Counted from the stretch's first letter, positions 32,841-42,361 are shown. The stretch is DNA of 64,000 nucleotides from Runella sp. SP2 (GCF_003711225.1 NZ_CP031030.1:6995501-7059500); one strand, 5' to 3'. A program made the numbers and translations. The notes: generated by a model not told the origin, from the letters alone.

Positions 32841-33587
32841 TTATTTCAATTCCAGCGCCTCACAAGCTTTTTCGGCGGCCGACTGTTCGGCTTTTTTCTT
32901 AGAATAGCCGTTGCCCGTGGCGAAAACTTCACCATCGAGGGTCACTTGTGAAATAAATTCGCGGAAGTGACGGCTGCCATTTTCTTGGACAATCGAAAAA
33001 CGCACTTCTTTGCCTTCGCGTTGCGCCCATTCGATAAGGCGACTCTTGAAGTTGGCGTTATTATTGATAAGCGCGTCTAGGTCGTAGTGGGTAAGGAGCT
33101 CTTTGGTGATGAATTTCTTGGTAAATCGAAATCCTTTGTCCAAATATACCGCTCCGACGAGTGCCTCAAGGGCATCGCCATACATAGAAGAGTTGGGAGG
33201 CATTCCCCGACGGTTGCCGTCAAATTCAATCAGACGGTCGAGCCCGATTTTACGGGCAATGCCATTGAGCGTCTCACGATTTACGATTCGTGAGCGGATT
33301 TCAGTAAGAAAACCTTCGTCTTTGTAAGGGAATTTTTTGAAGAGATATTCCGCAATGACCATGCCCAATACCGAATCGCCGAGGTACTCAAGACGCTCGT
33401 TCGATTCTCTAAATCCCTTAATCGACGTCTCCTTAGACGCTGAAGTATGGCGAAAAGCTAACTGGTAAACCTCTATATTGGAAGGTTTTGCGCCGATGAT
33501 TAGCTCCACGGCCTTTTTAAACTTCTTATCTGGGGATAAGTTCCCAGGCTTGAAGAAATCAATTATGGGATTTAATACCGTAGGCAA
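32841..33587 (-). CDS. rnc: ribonuclease III
   Basis: 248 residues. The RNase III signature NERLEYLGDSVLGMVIAEYL (about 63-82) carries catalytic acidic residues, and DALEALVGAVYLDKG (about 138-152) the second acidic pair. The double-stranded RNA-binding domain is at the C-terminus (NFKSRLIEWAQ, KKKAEQSAAEKACEAL). It processes rRNA precursors and degrades duplex RNA. It follows fabF by 12 bp on the same strand in the widespread acpP-fabF-rnc order. Confidence 0.95.
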   Translation of the reverse strand: MPTVLNPIIDFFKPGNLSPDKKFKKAVELIIGAKPSNIEVYQLAFRHTSASKETSIKGFRESNERLEYLGDSVLGMVIAEYLFKKFPYKDEGFLTEIRSRIVNRETLNGIARKIGLDRLIEFDGNRRGMPPNSSMYGDALEALVGAVYLDKGFRFTKKFITKELLTHYDLDALINNNANFKSRLIEWAQREGKEVRFSIVQENGSRHFREFISQVTLDGEVFATGNGYSKKKAEQSAAEKACEALELK

Positions 33588-33599
33588 TTGGGATGAATT

Positions 33600-34853
33600 T
33601 TATCCTTCAAATTTACGAAATATGACGCAAGTATTATGTCCACCGAAGCCAAAAGTATTGCTAAGTGCAATTTTCACTTCGCGTTCTTGCGCTTTATTGA
33701 ATGTCAAGTTTAAGCGAGGATTGATTTCTGGGTCATCCGTAAAGTGGTTGATGGTTGGCGGGATAATTCCGTGCTGAATAGCCAGAATCGACGCCACCGC
33801 TTCAACAGCTCCTGCTCCGCCCAACAAGTGCCCAATCATTGATTTGGTTGAGCTGATGTTGAGTTTGTACGCATGTTCGCCAAAAAGTCGTTCAATCGCT
33901 TTAATTTCTTGAGGGTCTCCAATCGGTGTCGATGTTCCGTGGGTATTTACATAGTCCACGTCCTCAGGGTTGATGCCAGCGTCTTCTAGGGCATTTTTCA
34001 TACACAAATAAGCGCCGATACCATCAGGGTGGGGAGCAGTGATGTGATACGCGTCCGAAGACATACCACCACCAATAAGTTCCGCGTAGATTTTAGCTCC
34101 GCGAGCAATCGCATGGTCATAATCTTCGAGAATCAATCCTGCACCGCCTTCGCCCAACACAAAACCGTCGCGGTCTTGATCGTACGGGCGAGATGCCGTT
34201 AAATAATCGTCGTTACGTTCCGAAAGGGCTTTGAGGGAGTTGAATCCACCCACACCAGCTTGCGTAACGGCTGCTTCTGACCCACCCGTCAAGCAAAAAT
34301 CAATTTTGCCCAAACGAATGTAGTTAAAAGCGTCGATGATAGCGTTGTTAGAAGAAGCACAGGCCGAAACGGTTACGTAAGTAGGCCCACGGAATCCGTG
34401 ACGCATCGAAAGAATCCCCGAAGCGCTGTCAGCAATCATTTTAGGAATAAAGAACGGATTAAAACGCGGAGTACCGTCGCCTTTCCCAAAAGAAAGCACT
34501 TCCTCTTCAAACGTTTTAAGACCTCCAATTCCTGAACCCCAAATAACCCCAGCACGGTCGAGATTTTCTTTCTCAAGGTCTAGCCCGCTATCCTTTACCG
34601 CCTCATCGCCAACGACGACAGCAAATTGTGTAAAAAGATCCATTTTACGAGCTTCTTGACGAGGAATAAACTGGGCCATGTCAAGTCCCTTCACTTCGCA
34701 AGCGAAGCGGGTTTTGAATTTGGTCGCATCAAATCGGGTGATGGGGCCAGCTCCGCTGACACCGTTAAACAACCCTTCCTTGTATTCCGATAGTGTGTTA
34801 CCGATGGGCGTCAATGCACCCATACCTGTCACTACCACTCGCTTTAGAATCAT
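33600..34853 (-). CDS. fabF: beta-ketoacyl-ACP synthase II
   Basis: 417 residues. The active-site cysteine lies in TVSACASSNNAI (about residues 158-169). The two histidines are in NTHGTSTPIGD (about 300-310) and STKSMIGHLLGGAGA (about 331-345). Enzyme of fatty-acid chain elongation that condenses malonyl-ACP with acyl-ACP. It lies 31 bp downstream of acpP, whose product it uses. Confidence 0.95.
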   Translation of the reverse strand: MILKRVVVTGMGALTPIGNTLSEYKEGLFNGVSGAGPITRFDATKFKTRFACEVKGLDMAQFIPRQEARKMDLFTQFAVVVGDEAVKDSGLDLEKENLDRAGVIWGSGIGGLKTFEEEVLSFGKGDGTPRFNPFFIPKMIADSASGILSMRHGFRGPTYVTVSACASSNNAIIDAFNYIRLGKIDFCLTGGSEAAVTQAGVGGFNSLKALSERNDDYLTASRPYDQDRDGFVLGEGGAGLILEDYDHAIARGAKIYAELIGGGMSSDAYHITAPHPDGIGAYLCMKNALEDAGINPEDVDYVNTHGTSTPIGDPQEIKAIERLFGEHAYKLNISSTKSMIGHLLGGAGAVEAVASILAIQHGIIPPTINHFTDDPEINPRLNLTFNKAQEREVKIALSNTFGFGGHNTCVIFRKFEG

Positions 34854-34884
34854 AAAATGGATCTATAAGTTACAAAAAATATGC

Positions 34885-35121
34885 TTATTTGACGTTTTCT
34901 TCGAGGTATTTTACTGCTTGACCTACAGTACCGATGTTTTCAGCTTGGTCATCAGGAATTGATACGTTGAATTCTTTTTCGAATTCCATGATCAATTCTA
35001 CCGTGTCAAGCGAATCCGCACCAAGGTCGTTTGTGAAGCTTGCTTCATCAGTCACTTCGGCTGCATCTACGCCTAATTTGTCAACAATAATTTGTTTTAC
35101 TTTGCTTGCAATCTCTGACAT
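34885..35121 (-). CDS. acpP: acyl carrier protein
   Basis: 78 residues, acidic. [19 protein letters not shown] (about 33-51) contains the serine in DSLD that receives 4'-phosphopantetheine. Carries growing acyl chains in fatty-acid synthesis. First gene of the acpP-fabF-rnc cluster. Confidence 0.96.
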   Translation of the reverse strand: MSEIASKVKQIIVDKLGVDAAEVTDEASFTNDLGADSLDTVELIMEFEKEFNVSIPDDQAENIGTVGQAVKYLEENVK

Positions 35122-35178
35122 TTTTGTGAGAAGTTTGGTTCAAAATCGCTGCAAAGTAATGTATTTCAAAGCATATTG

Positions 35179-35751
35179 TCAAATATAAAATTTCTTCCTT
35201 GAAATCATTTCTTCGACAATGTCAGGCACCATGTACCGAATAGAACGATTGTTTTTGATACAATCACGAATATATGTTGCGGATATGTCGAGTAGCGGGG
35301 CCGAAATGAATTGTACGGCAGGGTGATTGCCAAATTCGTGAGGAGCGGAATTTGGACGTGGATAAACGTATAAACCATAATATTGAAGGATAGCTTCGTG
35401 GTTTTTCCAGTTCTTAAATTGCGCTAAATTGTCTTCTCCAATGATTAATTTAAAGGTGTGTTGTGGGAATTTTTCTTGCAATTTCGTCAGAGTATCAATG
35501 GTATAGCTCGGACGAGGCATCGAAAACTCAATGTCGGTTACTTTGAGTTTAGAGTTATCTGAAATGGCACGATCCACCATGTCGAATCGGTCAAACTCGT
35601 GCAATAGACTCTTGTTTTTTTTGAACGGATTTTGGGGCGAAACCACAAACCATATTTGTTCGAGGTCGGTCGCCGTGGCCATGGTGTTGGCAATGATAAG
35701 GTGCCCCATGTGAATGGGATTAAATGAGCCGAAGAATAGTCCGATTTTCAT
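35179..35751 (-). CDS. nadD: nicotinate-nucleotide adenylyltransferase
   Basis: 190 residues. IGLFFGSFNPIHMGHLIIAN (2-21) is the nucleotidyltransferase start with the HxGH motif. SATYIRDCIKNNRSIRYMVP (about 159-178) is the ISST.R-type C-terminal motif of the family. It makes deamido-NAD from nicotinate mononucleotide and ATP. Upstream of acpP on the same strand, 57 bp apart. Confidence 0.93.
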   Translation of the reverse strand: MKIGLFFGSFNPIHMGHLIIANTMATATDLEQIWFVVSPQNPFKKNKSLLHEFDRFDMVDRAISDNSKLKVTDIEFSMPRPSYTIDTLTKLQEKFPQHTFKLIIGEDNLAQFKNWKNHEAILQYYGLYVYPRPNSAPHEFGNHPAVQFISAPLLDISATYIRDCIKNNRSIRYMVPDIVEEMISRKKFYI

Positions 35752-35858
35752 GCGTCAGCGTATAGAAAAATAGAATTTATCTGCGAAAATCGCCCGTATC
35801 TGCGTCTTCCGATGTTCTATTTTGTAGTTTTGTCTGGTCAAAGTTAAGACTAATTACC

Positions 35859-37046
35859 ATGTTAGAAAAAATCAAAGCCTTGTCGAAGGCCTACGCCGCC
35901 GCTACCGTGGCTAACCGACATTACTTACATACCAATCCAGAGTTATCGTTTCAAGAGTACAATACGGCAAAATTTGTAGCCAATGAATTGAAACAAATAG
36001 GAATTACGCCCCAAGAAGGGGTAGCTGCGACGGGGGTAGTTGCCCTTGTTGAAGGCCGCAATCCAGGCAGCAGAGTAGTGGCACTTCGGGCGGATATGGA
36101 CGCTTTGCCGATTGTAGAAGCCAATGACGTTCCTTATAAATCACAAAACCCTGGTGTAATGCACGCTTGTGGGCACGATGTGCATACGTCGTCGTTGTTG
36201 GCGACAGCGCGTATTTTGCACGAACTCCGCGACGAATTTGAAGGTTCTGTAAAGTTGATTTTCCAACCTGGCGAAGAAAAAATTCCTGGAGGGGCTTCTT
36301 TGATGATTAAAGAAGGAGTGCTTCAAAACCCTAGTCCAGCGAGTATTTTAGGACAACACGTAGCACCCAATATTCCCGTGGGCAAAATTGGTTTCCGCGA
36401 AGGCATGTACATGGCGAGTACGGATGAATTGTACCTAACTGTAAAAGGAAAAGGAGGTCACGGCGCGATGCCCGATACGCTCATCGACCCCGTGTTGATT
36501 GCGTCGCACGTCATTGTTGGGTTGCAACAAGTCATTAGCCGCAACCGTAAGCCTGCCGCGCCGTCGGTGTTGTCGTTTGGAAAAGTGATTGCCAACGGTG
36601 CAACCAACGTGATTCCGAACGAAGTATATATAGAAGGTACGTTCCGTTGTATGGATGAAGAATGGCGCGAAGAAGGCTGGAAACGCATTACCAAAATTGC
36701 GCAAGGATTGGCCGAAGCCATGGGCGGAAGCTGCGACGTGGAAGTTCGTAAAGGCTATCCTTACCTCAAAAATCATCCCGAACTTACGCGTCGTACCAAA
36801 GCAGCGGCGGTGTCGTACATGGGAGCTGAGAACGTGATTGACCTTGATTTGTGGTTGGCAGGTGAAGATTTTGCCTTTTATTCACAAGTAACCGATGCTT
36901 GTTTCTACCGTTTAGGAACGCGCAACGAGGCAAGAGGAATTGTTTCGGGCGTACATACGCCTACGTTTGACATTGACGAATCGGCATTAGAAATTGGTCC
37001 AGGTTTGATGACATGGTTGGCATTGGAAGAATTAAAAATTAGCTAG
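35859..37046 (+). CDS. M20-family amidohydrolase
   Basis: 395 residues. LRADMDALPI (about 72-81) and MHACGHDVHTSSLLATA (about 101-117) carry metal-site Asp, Cys and His residues of the M20D group (hippurate hydrolase, N-acyl amino acid or indole-3-acetyl amino acid hydrolases). GEEKIPGGASLMIKEG (about 138-153) has the catalytic glutamate pair. A dimerisation insert follows (about 185-295). Cytoplasmic. It hydrolyses an N-acyl amino acid; substrate unknown. Confidence 0.88.
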   Translation: MLEKIKALSKAYAAATVANRHYLHTNPELSFQEYNTAKFVANELKQIGITPQEGVAATGVVALVEGRNPGSRVVALRADMDALPIVEANDVPYKSQNPGVMHACGHDVHTSSLLATARILHELRDEFEGSVKLIFQPGEEKIPGGASLMIKEGVLQNPSPASILGQHVAPNIPVGKIGFREGMYMASTDELYLTVKGKGGHGAMPDTLIDPVLIASHVIVGLQQVISRNRKPAAPSVLSFGKVIANGATNVIPNEVYIEGTFRCMDEEWREEGWKRITKIAQGLAEAMGGSCDVEVRKGYPYLKNHPELTRRTKAAAVSYMGAENVIDLDLWLAGEDFAFYSQVTDACFYRLGTRNEARGIVSGVHTPTFDIDESALEIGPGLMTWLALEELKIS

Positions 37047-37056
37047 GTACAGAGCA

Positions 37057-37521
37057 ATGAAGCAGGTATTGATGCAAATCATGTTGGTTGTTGGAATAAT
37101 TTCGGTGGTTTTTGGACAAGACACTCCTCCAAAACCAACGCCTTTTGCCGTTTCTAAACACCCTTTTACATACGAGGGGGGACAGTTGATTGTGGGGCAA
37201 AGCATCGGAAATTTGGAAAAAGAATACCGTTTGTTGGAAGATGGAGGCATTTATCGCCGCATCAATTCCGCCAAAGAATTGGAGGTATTGGGTGGGCAAA
37301 CCCCCAAAAATGTAGCTACGGCGTTTCAATCGCTGAAAGACATTGATTTTGAAAAAATAACATTTCAGCATCCAAGCCGTATTTCGTATTTCCTGATTTA
37401 CAAAAAAGGGAAAAAAGAGCACAAAGTAAGCTGGGGAGATCCCAAACACCCTGCCCCTGAGGGAGCGGTACGGGTCTATAAAGCATTTATGGGGATGATT
37501 CCCAAGGAGATGAGACTTTAA
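37057..37521 (+). CDS. secreted protein of unknown function
   Basis: 154 residues with a signal peptide (MKQVLMQIMLVVGIISVVFG, about 1-20). The mature part is basic (FLIYKKGKKEHKVSWGDPKH) and shows no known motif. It starts 10 bp after the amidohydrolase stop, so it is probably in the same transcript. Periplasmic by prediction. Confidence 0.65.
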   Translation: MKQVLMQIMLVVGIISVVFGQDTPPKPTPFAVSKHPFTYEGGQLIVGQSIGNLEKEYRLLEDGGIYRRINSAKELEVLGGQTPKNVATAFQSLKDIDFEKITFQHPSRISYFLIYKKGKKEHKVSWGDPKHPAPEGAVRVYKAFMGMIPKEMRL

Positions 37522-37559
37522 TAACACCAATCTAAATTCATAATTACATTTCTAAAAAC

Positions 37560-38333
37560 ATGCGCTTAAAAGACAAAGTAGCCCTTATTACTGGAGGAAG
37601 TAGCGGAATTGGCCGTGAGACGGCATTGTTGTTTGCCAAAGAAGGAGCAGCGGTTGTTGTAGCCGATGTCAATGACGCGGCGGGACAGGAAACTGCTGAC
37701 CTCATCAAAGCCCAAGGCGGACAAGCGGTCTATGTACGTGCCGACGTATCGAAAGCGGCGGACTGTGAAAACATGGTGGCAGTTGCTGAACAAACATTCG
37801 GAAAGTTGAATGTGGTTTTCAACAACGCAGGTATCATGCACAGCGACGACGACAACGCCGTTACGACCGAAGAATCAGTTTGGGATTTGACCATGAATAT
37901 CAACGTAAAAGGGGTGTTCTTTGGTTGTAAATATGCCATTCCTGCGCTTCGTCGGGCAGGAGGTGGAAGCATCATCAATACGGCTTCGTTTGTAGCCTTG
38001 TTGGGTGCAGCCACGCCACAAGTAGCCTACACGGCAAGCAAAGGGGCGGTTCTTTCCATGAGCCGCGAGTTGGCAGTTATTCACGCGCGTGAAAACATCC
38101 GCGTAAATGCACTTTGTCCAGGGCCACTTCGCACAGAATTGTTGATGAAGTTTTTGAATACAGAAGAGAAAAAACAACGCCGCTTGGTACACATCCCAAT
38201 GGGTCGTTTTGGGGAAGCGAAAGAAATGGCCTATGCTGTTCTTTACTTAGCTTCGGACGAATCTTCGTACGTAACGGGTACTGAGTTCCTCGTAGATGGA
38301 GGTATCACGGCAGCCTACGTAACGCCTGAATAG
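37560..38333 (+). CDS. short-chain dehydrogenase/reductase
   Basis: 257 residues. ALITGGSSGIGRETALLFA (about 8-26) is the NAD(P)-binding TGxxxGIG motif, VFNNAGI (about 85-91) the structural NAG, and S-(x)12-YTASKGA (about 142-163) the catalytic Ser, Tyr and Lys. LVDGGITAAYVTPE closes the protein. The classical SDR type is close to glucose 1-dehydrogenases, but the substrate cannot be read from sequence. Confidence 0.9.
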   Translation: MRLKDKVALITGGSSGIGRETALLFAKEGAAVVVADVNDAAGQETADLIKAQGGQAVYVRADVSKAADCENMVAVAEQTFGKLNVVFNNAGIMHSDDDNAVTTEESVWDLTMNINVKGVFFGCKYAIPALRRAGGGSIINTASFVALLGAATPQVAYTASKGAVLSMSRELAVIHARENIRVNALCPGPLRTELLMKFLNTEEKKQRRLVHIPMGRFGEAKEMAYAVLYLASDESSYVTGTEFLVDGGITAAYVTPE

Positions 38334-38338
38334 TAAGT

Positions 38339-38364
38339 GGGTCGGGGTGTAAGCACCCCGACCC
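38339..38364 (+). terminator. hairpin terminator after the SDR gene
   Basis: Perfect 11-bp stem GGGTCGGGGTG (38339-38349) / CACCCCGACCC (38354-38364) with loop TAAG. A second short stem CCCCCATTGGGGG follows. The T-tract is poor, so it may act on both convergent genes. Confidence 0.65.
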
Positions 38365-38395
38365 TAATTAATTCCCCCATTGGGGGCAGGGGGCT

Positions 38396-39400
38396 TTAAA
38401 TCACCTGAAACCCGTGCGCGTACGGGTCATCTTCGTCGTCGATGGTGATGGTATTGAGCCCATATACTTTGGCCCAGCCCTGAATACCAGGCACAATAGC
38501 TTCAAAATCACCCACTTTGGCCGTATCTTCTACCGTGCCAATGAACTTGCTTCCAATGATACTTTCGTGGATGAACGTATCTCCTTTTTTCAGTTTGCCT
38601 TTCGCTGCCCACTGCGCCATACGGGCAGATGTGCCTGTACCACAAGGAGAACGGTCAATGGCTTTATCTCCGTAGAAAACCGCATTTCGAGCGGACGAGG
38701 TAGGGTCAATGACTGCACCAGTCCACTCAATATGGCTTAATCCATTGATAGTAGGGTCGTTGGGGTGTACGAAGCTGTATTTTTCGTTGATACGTTGACG
38801 CAAAACCCGTGCCCAACCGACGAGCTGCTCGGCTTTGAAATGCTCTAACCCAGGGAAATTTTCTTGCACATCCACGATGGCGTAGAAGTTCCCACCGTAG
38901 GCCACGTCCATCTTTAACATTCCCAAATCAGGACACTCTACTTCGATGCCTTCGGCAGCTAGGTACGAAGGAACGTTCACCAATTTTACCCATTTTACTT
39001 TGTTGCCTACTTGCTCGTAGCTAATAAGTACCAAGCCCGCAGGTGCTTCCATCCGAACGATGCCAGGGGTTTTGGGTTGGATAAGACCATGTTCGATGGC
39101 AATGGTGATGGTGCCAATCGTGCCGTGTCCACACATGGGAAGGCAGCCGCTGGTTTCGATAAAAAGCACCGCAACGTCGTTTTTGGGGTCGTGAGGTGGG
39201 TATAAAATACTGCCCGACATCATATCGTGGCCGCGCGGTTCAAACATCAATCCTTTACGAATCCAATCGAATTCACGAAGAAAGTGCTGGCGTTTTTCGC
39301 TCATATTGCGTCCTTCCAATAAAGGACCGCCTCCTGCGACTAAGCGTACAGGGTTGCCGCAGGTGTGGGCATCAATGCAGAAAAAGGTTTTTGAAGACAC
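38396..39400 (-). CDS. 4-hydroxyproline epimerase / proline racemase family
   Basis: 334 residues. The two catalytic cysteines are Cys90 in MCGHGTIG and Cys253 in RSPCGTGTSA, the pair that removes and adds a proton at the alpha carbon. A Cys/Cys pair occurs both in proline racemases and 4-hydroxyproline 2-epimerases. FFCIDAHTCGNPVRLV (about 5-20) is a family start. Bacterial members mostly serve hydroxyproline breakdown. A DapA-family enzyme that could serve the same pathway lies at 49469. Confidence 0.88.
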   Translation of the reverse strand: MSSKTFFCIDAHTCGNPVRLVAGGGPLLEGRNMSEKRQHFLREFDWIRKGLMFEPRGHDMMSGSILYPPHDPKNDVAVLFIETSGCLPMCGHGTIGTITIAIEHGLIQPKTPGIVRMEAPAGLVLISYEQVGNKVKWVKLVNVPSYLAAEGIEVECPDLGMLKMDVAYGGNFYAIVDVQENFPGLEHFKAEQLVGWARVLRQRINEKYSFVHPNDPTINGLSHIEWTGAVIDPTSSARNAVFYGDKAIDRSPCGTGTSARMAQWAAKGKLKKGDTFIHESIIGSKFIGTVEDTAKVGDFEAIVPGIQGWAKVYGLNTITIDDEDDPYAHGFQVI

Positions 39401-39588
39401 AGCGTAACAGAAATAGTAGTAAAATATCTAAATGAATGTTTGTGTATGAGACCATCATACGAAGCCATAAAAGTAGCGAAAAAAACACGACCCAAACGGA
39501 GGATGAAAAAACTTTAAACCCTGCGCCAAAACTATTCAAATACGATGGCTGTTACTTATCTATTGAAACAAACCAATCTTTAGAACGT

Positions 39589-41106
39589 ATGGCCTACCGC
39601 GATTTAAAGCCCAAACAGCTTCTCCAACTCCACACGCTTGGCGAACTGAAAGCTGCGGGCTACCAGCCCAAATCTATTAAGCAAGAATTAAGAGATAACC
39701 TTATTGAGAAATTACGGGCCAAAGAATCTGTTTTTCCTGGCATTTGGGGGTACGAGGATACTGTTATCCCCGACGTTGAACGGGCTATTTTGTCGATGCA
39801 CCACATCAACCTGCTAGGGCTTCGTGGACAGGCTAAAACGCGGATTGCGCGATTGATGGTTAATTTGCTCGATGAATACATTCCTGTAGTAGCAGGCTCA
39901 GAACTAAACGACGACCCGTTGCAGCCGCTGTCGCGTTTTGCGCGCGACCTTGTGGATGAGAAAGGCGACCACACGCCGATTGCGTGGGTACATCGTCAGG
40001 AGCGGTATGCTGAAAAATTAGCCACACCCGACGTATCGGTAGCCGACCTTATTGGGGACGTTGACCCCATCAAAGCTGCAACGCTCAAATTACCTTATTC
40101 GGACGAACGCGTGATTCACTTTGGACTCATTCCGCGCTCGCACCGTTGTATCTTTGTTATCAACGAATTGCCTGATTTACAGGCTCGTATTCAGGTATCA
40201 TTGTTTAATATTTTGCAGGAGGGTGACATCCAAATTCGCGGCTTCAAACTGCGCCTCCCCCTTGATATTCAGTTTGTTTTCACGGCAAATCCCGAAGATT
40301 ACACCAACCGTGGAAGCATTGTGACGCCTTTGAAAGACCGTATCGACAGCCAAATTGTGACGCACTATCCGAAAACGCTCGAAATTGGGAAGAAAATTAC
40401 GGCGCAAGAAGCGGTGGTGAAAACTGAGCAGAAAGGCATGGTGAAAGTCAACGAAATTGTGAAAGACTTGGTAGAGCAAATTGCCTTTGAAGCCCGCGAC
40501 AGTGAATACGTAGATTCGAAAAGTGGGGTATCGGCACGCTTGACGATTGCGGCTTTTGAAAACTTACTTTCGGCGGCCGAACGTCGGGTGTTACTCAACG
40601 GTGAAAAAGAAACCTATGTGCGTATTTCAGACCTTTACGGAGCGGTGCCTGCCATTTGCGGAAAAGTAGAATTGGTCTATGAAGGCGAAGTAGAAGGCCC
40701 TGTGATTGTAGCTCAAAACTTGATTGGCAAAGCGATTCGTACGCAGTTTTTGACGTATTTCCCCAATCCCGAATCTCTCAAAAAGAAAAAAGGAGCGAAG
40801 AACCCGTTCCAAAAAATACAGCAGTGGTTTGGGGAAAATGAAATGGATATTTTGAGCGAACTCACCAACCGCGAATACGAAGCCCGTTTAAAGACAATCG
40901 AAGGATTAGATGATTTGGTGGATGATTTTCACCGTGGTTTGAGTCGGGAAGAAAAGCTATTTATGATGGAGTTTGCCCTGCACGGCATGGCCGAACACTC
41001 GCTCATTGGTAAACAGATGTTGGACCGTGGACTGCATTTCAAAGACTTGTTGAGCAGTATGTTCTCTGGACCCGATGAGGACGAAGATAATGACGATGTT
41101 TTTTAA
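39589..41106 (+). CDS. AAA+ ATPase of the magnesium-chelatase/MoxR type
   Basis: 505 residues from ATG 39589 (the frame opens at 39436, but the extra 51 residues look unlike the family start, in my view). LGLRGQAKTRIARLMVN holds a Walker A variant (GQAKT), CIFVINELPDL the Walker B, and VFTANPEDYTNRGSIVTPL the sensor. The final 60 residues are helical and acidic, ending DEDEDNDDVF. It probably remodels a partner, such as a VWA-domain protein, by ATP hydrolysis; no such partner is adjacent. Confidence 0.8.
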   Translation: MAYRDLKPKQLLQLHTLGELKAAGYQPKSIKQELRDNLIEKLRAKESVFPGIWGYEDTVIPDVERAILSMHHINLLGLRGQAKTRIARLMVNLLDEYIPVVAGSELNDDPLQPLSRFARDLVDEKGDHTPIAWVHRQERYAEKLATPDVSVADLIGDVDPIKAATLKLPYSDERVIHFGLIPRSHRCIFVINELPDLQARIQVSLFNILQEGDIQIRGFKLRLPLDIQFVFTANPEDYTNRGSIVTPLKDRIDSQIVTHYPKTLEIGKKITAQEAVVKTEQKGMVKVNEIVKDLVEQIAFEARDSEYVDSKSGVSARLTIAAFENLLSAAERRVLLNGEKETYVRISDLYGAVPAICGKVELVYEGEVEGPVIVAQNLIGKAIRTQFLTYFPNPESLKKKKGAKNPFQKIQQWFGENEMDILSELTNREYEARLKTIEGLDDLVDDFHRGLSREEKLFMMEFALHGMAEHSLIGKQMLDRGLHFKDLLSSMFSGPDEDEDNDDVF

Positions 41107-41172
41107 TACCAACCTCCCGAAAGTTCTAAAACTTTCGGGAGGTTTTTTTTGTGCTCGTGGATTCTCAAATCC
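41095..41172 (+). repeat. terminator segment, copy A of a direct duplication
   Basis: 78 bp covering the last codons of the AAA gene, the hairpin and GTGCTCGTGGATTCTCAAATCC. It is repeated nearly exactly at 41253-41327, where the loop is 2 bases and the T-run 1 base shorter. Confidence 0.85.
41111..41150 (+). terminator. intrinsic terminator of the AAA ATPase gene
   Basis: Perfect 14-bp stem AACCTCCCGAAAGT (41111-41124) / ACTTTCGGGAGGTT (41131-41144) followed by six T residues. Confidence 0.9.
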
Positions 41173-41198
41173 TTGTGATGTCTTAGGCTTTTGATTCA

Positions 41199-41243
41199 CG
41201 CGGTTTTGAGAAACCGCTGGGTTGGGTATGAGTACCCAACTAC
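41199..41243. repeat. two small hairpins between the terminator copies
   Basis: GCGGTTTTGAGAAACCGC (about 41200-41217) and TTGGGTATGAGTACCCAA (about 41222-41239). The first belongs to the GGTTTTGAGAAACC hairpin family seen again at 41335 (as GGTTTCTCAAAACC), 44590 and 44667. Confidence 0.6.
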
Positions 41244-41252
41244 ACAGGTGAT

Positions 41253-41327
41253 GATGTTTTTTAATACCAACCTCCCGAAAGTTCTAACTTTCGGGAGGTT
41301 TTTTTGTGCTCGTGGATTCTCAAATCC
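41253..41327. repeat. terminator segment, copy B
   Basis: 75 bp duplicate of 41095-41172. It contains the stem 41269-41282 / 41287-41300 and a five-T run. It stands just before the 3' end of the convergent gene at 41360. Confidence 0.85.
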
Positions 41328-41359
41328 ACGAAAGAGGTTTCTCAAAACCTCGTGATGGC

Positions 41360-42361
41360 TTAGAATTTGGTCACAGTACTTACGATGGGGATAATTCCGT
41401 TTTCGTAACGCTGTTGAAGGAAACTCTGACGTAAGTACGAAGGCAATTCCTCAATCCACTGTTGATAGGCTTTTAAGCCCATTACTTTGGCCACATAACA
41501 TTCGTGGATAAAGTTGAGGTACTTCACAATATTGAGTAATGACTGATGAAACTTAGGTATGTCGATGTCGGCTTCCACAAAACGTTCAATTTCGCGCTGG
41601 GTACCCGAAATTTTCAACCGACTCATGAGGTCAAAGTAGGTCGTTGGTCCCGTATGTTTAGCGATTTCTTCCCAGTGCGTTGTACCAAATTTGGTGATAA
41701 TTTTTCCAGTTTTTGAGCGCAATGCTTTTTCTGGGTTGGCTTGTAAACGGCGGCGGTAAGCCCGTAAGCGTAAGTCGCGCGTTGTCTTTAAAAACTGAGC
41801 AATGTGCGCTTCGGCTTGTTTCGGCGTTTCGAGCGGTTGGAGCAATGCTGGCTCGGTAGTTTGCGGTAATTGATGATAGGTATAGTGCCCTAGCGGCCCA
41901 TCGACATAAAATCCAATGGATTCAGGATACCACCCTTTGGCAACGTACCCGTTAATAATTTGCCCCACGACGGCTTCAATCGGCACGTCGATTCCTTGGA
42001 TGGCTAAAAACGCTTTGGCTCCGTATAAGACACTATAGTAGGCTTGCGGAAACGTCCAGTGAAGGGAGTGCTTTTGATAGTTTTCGTCGGTGTAATTGGC
42101 GGCGGTTCTGAGCATATATTCGGCGCTCCATGCGTGCAATAACCATTTTTTTGCCGCACCTACGCGTGCGCCTTCCCGTTTGGGATTGAAGCGTTGAAGG
42201 GTACTTAATTGGCGAACCTCTTCTAATGGGGTGGTGTGGCGGATGTAGTAGTCTATACTACGAAAATGGTTCAAGAATACCTGCGCAGGAATGGACTTCT
42301 GCCACTCTTCGTGCGTGTTTGTTGGTATATTTTGTTGGTTACTTATCATGGCTTTTTGCAT
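41360..42361 (-). CDS. protein of unknown function, 333 residues
   Basis: No family recognised. The start may be Met1 or Met5 (MISNQQNIP). It is helical and aromatic throughout. The region about 65-115 (WLLHAWSAEYMLRTAANY, then WTFPQAYYSVLYGAKAFLAI) is vaguely like HEPN-type helical bundles, but the RxxxxH catalytic motif is not evident. Residues 185-215 are strongly basic (RDLRLRAYRRRLQANPEKAL). No signal peptide. It stands alone between the AAA gene and a 260-bp promoter region. Confidence 0.6.
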   Translation of the reverse strand: MQKAMISNQQNIPTNTHEEWQKSIPAQVFLNHFRSIDYYIRHTTPLEEVRQLSTLQRFNPKREGARVGAAKKWLLHAWSAEYMLRTAANYTDENYQKHSLHWTFPQAYYSVLYGAKAFLAIQGIDVPIEAVVGQIINGYVAKGWYPESIGFYVDGPLGHYTYHQLPQTTEPALLQPLETPKQAEAHIAQFLKTTRDLRLRAYRRRLQANPEKALRSKTGKIITKFGTTHWEEIAKHTGPTTYFDLMSRLKISGTQREIERFVEADIDIPKFHQSLLNIVKYLNFIHECYVAKVMGLKAYQQWIEELPSYLRQSFLQQRYENGIIPIVSTVTKF

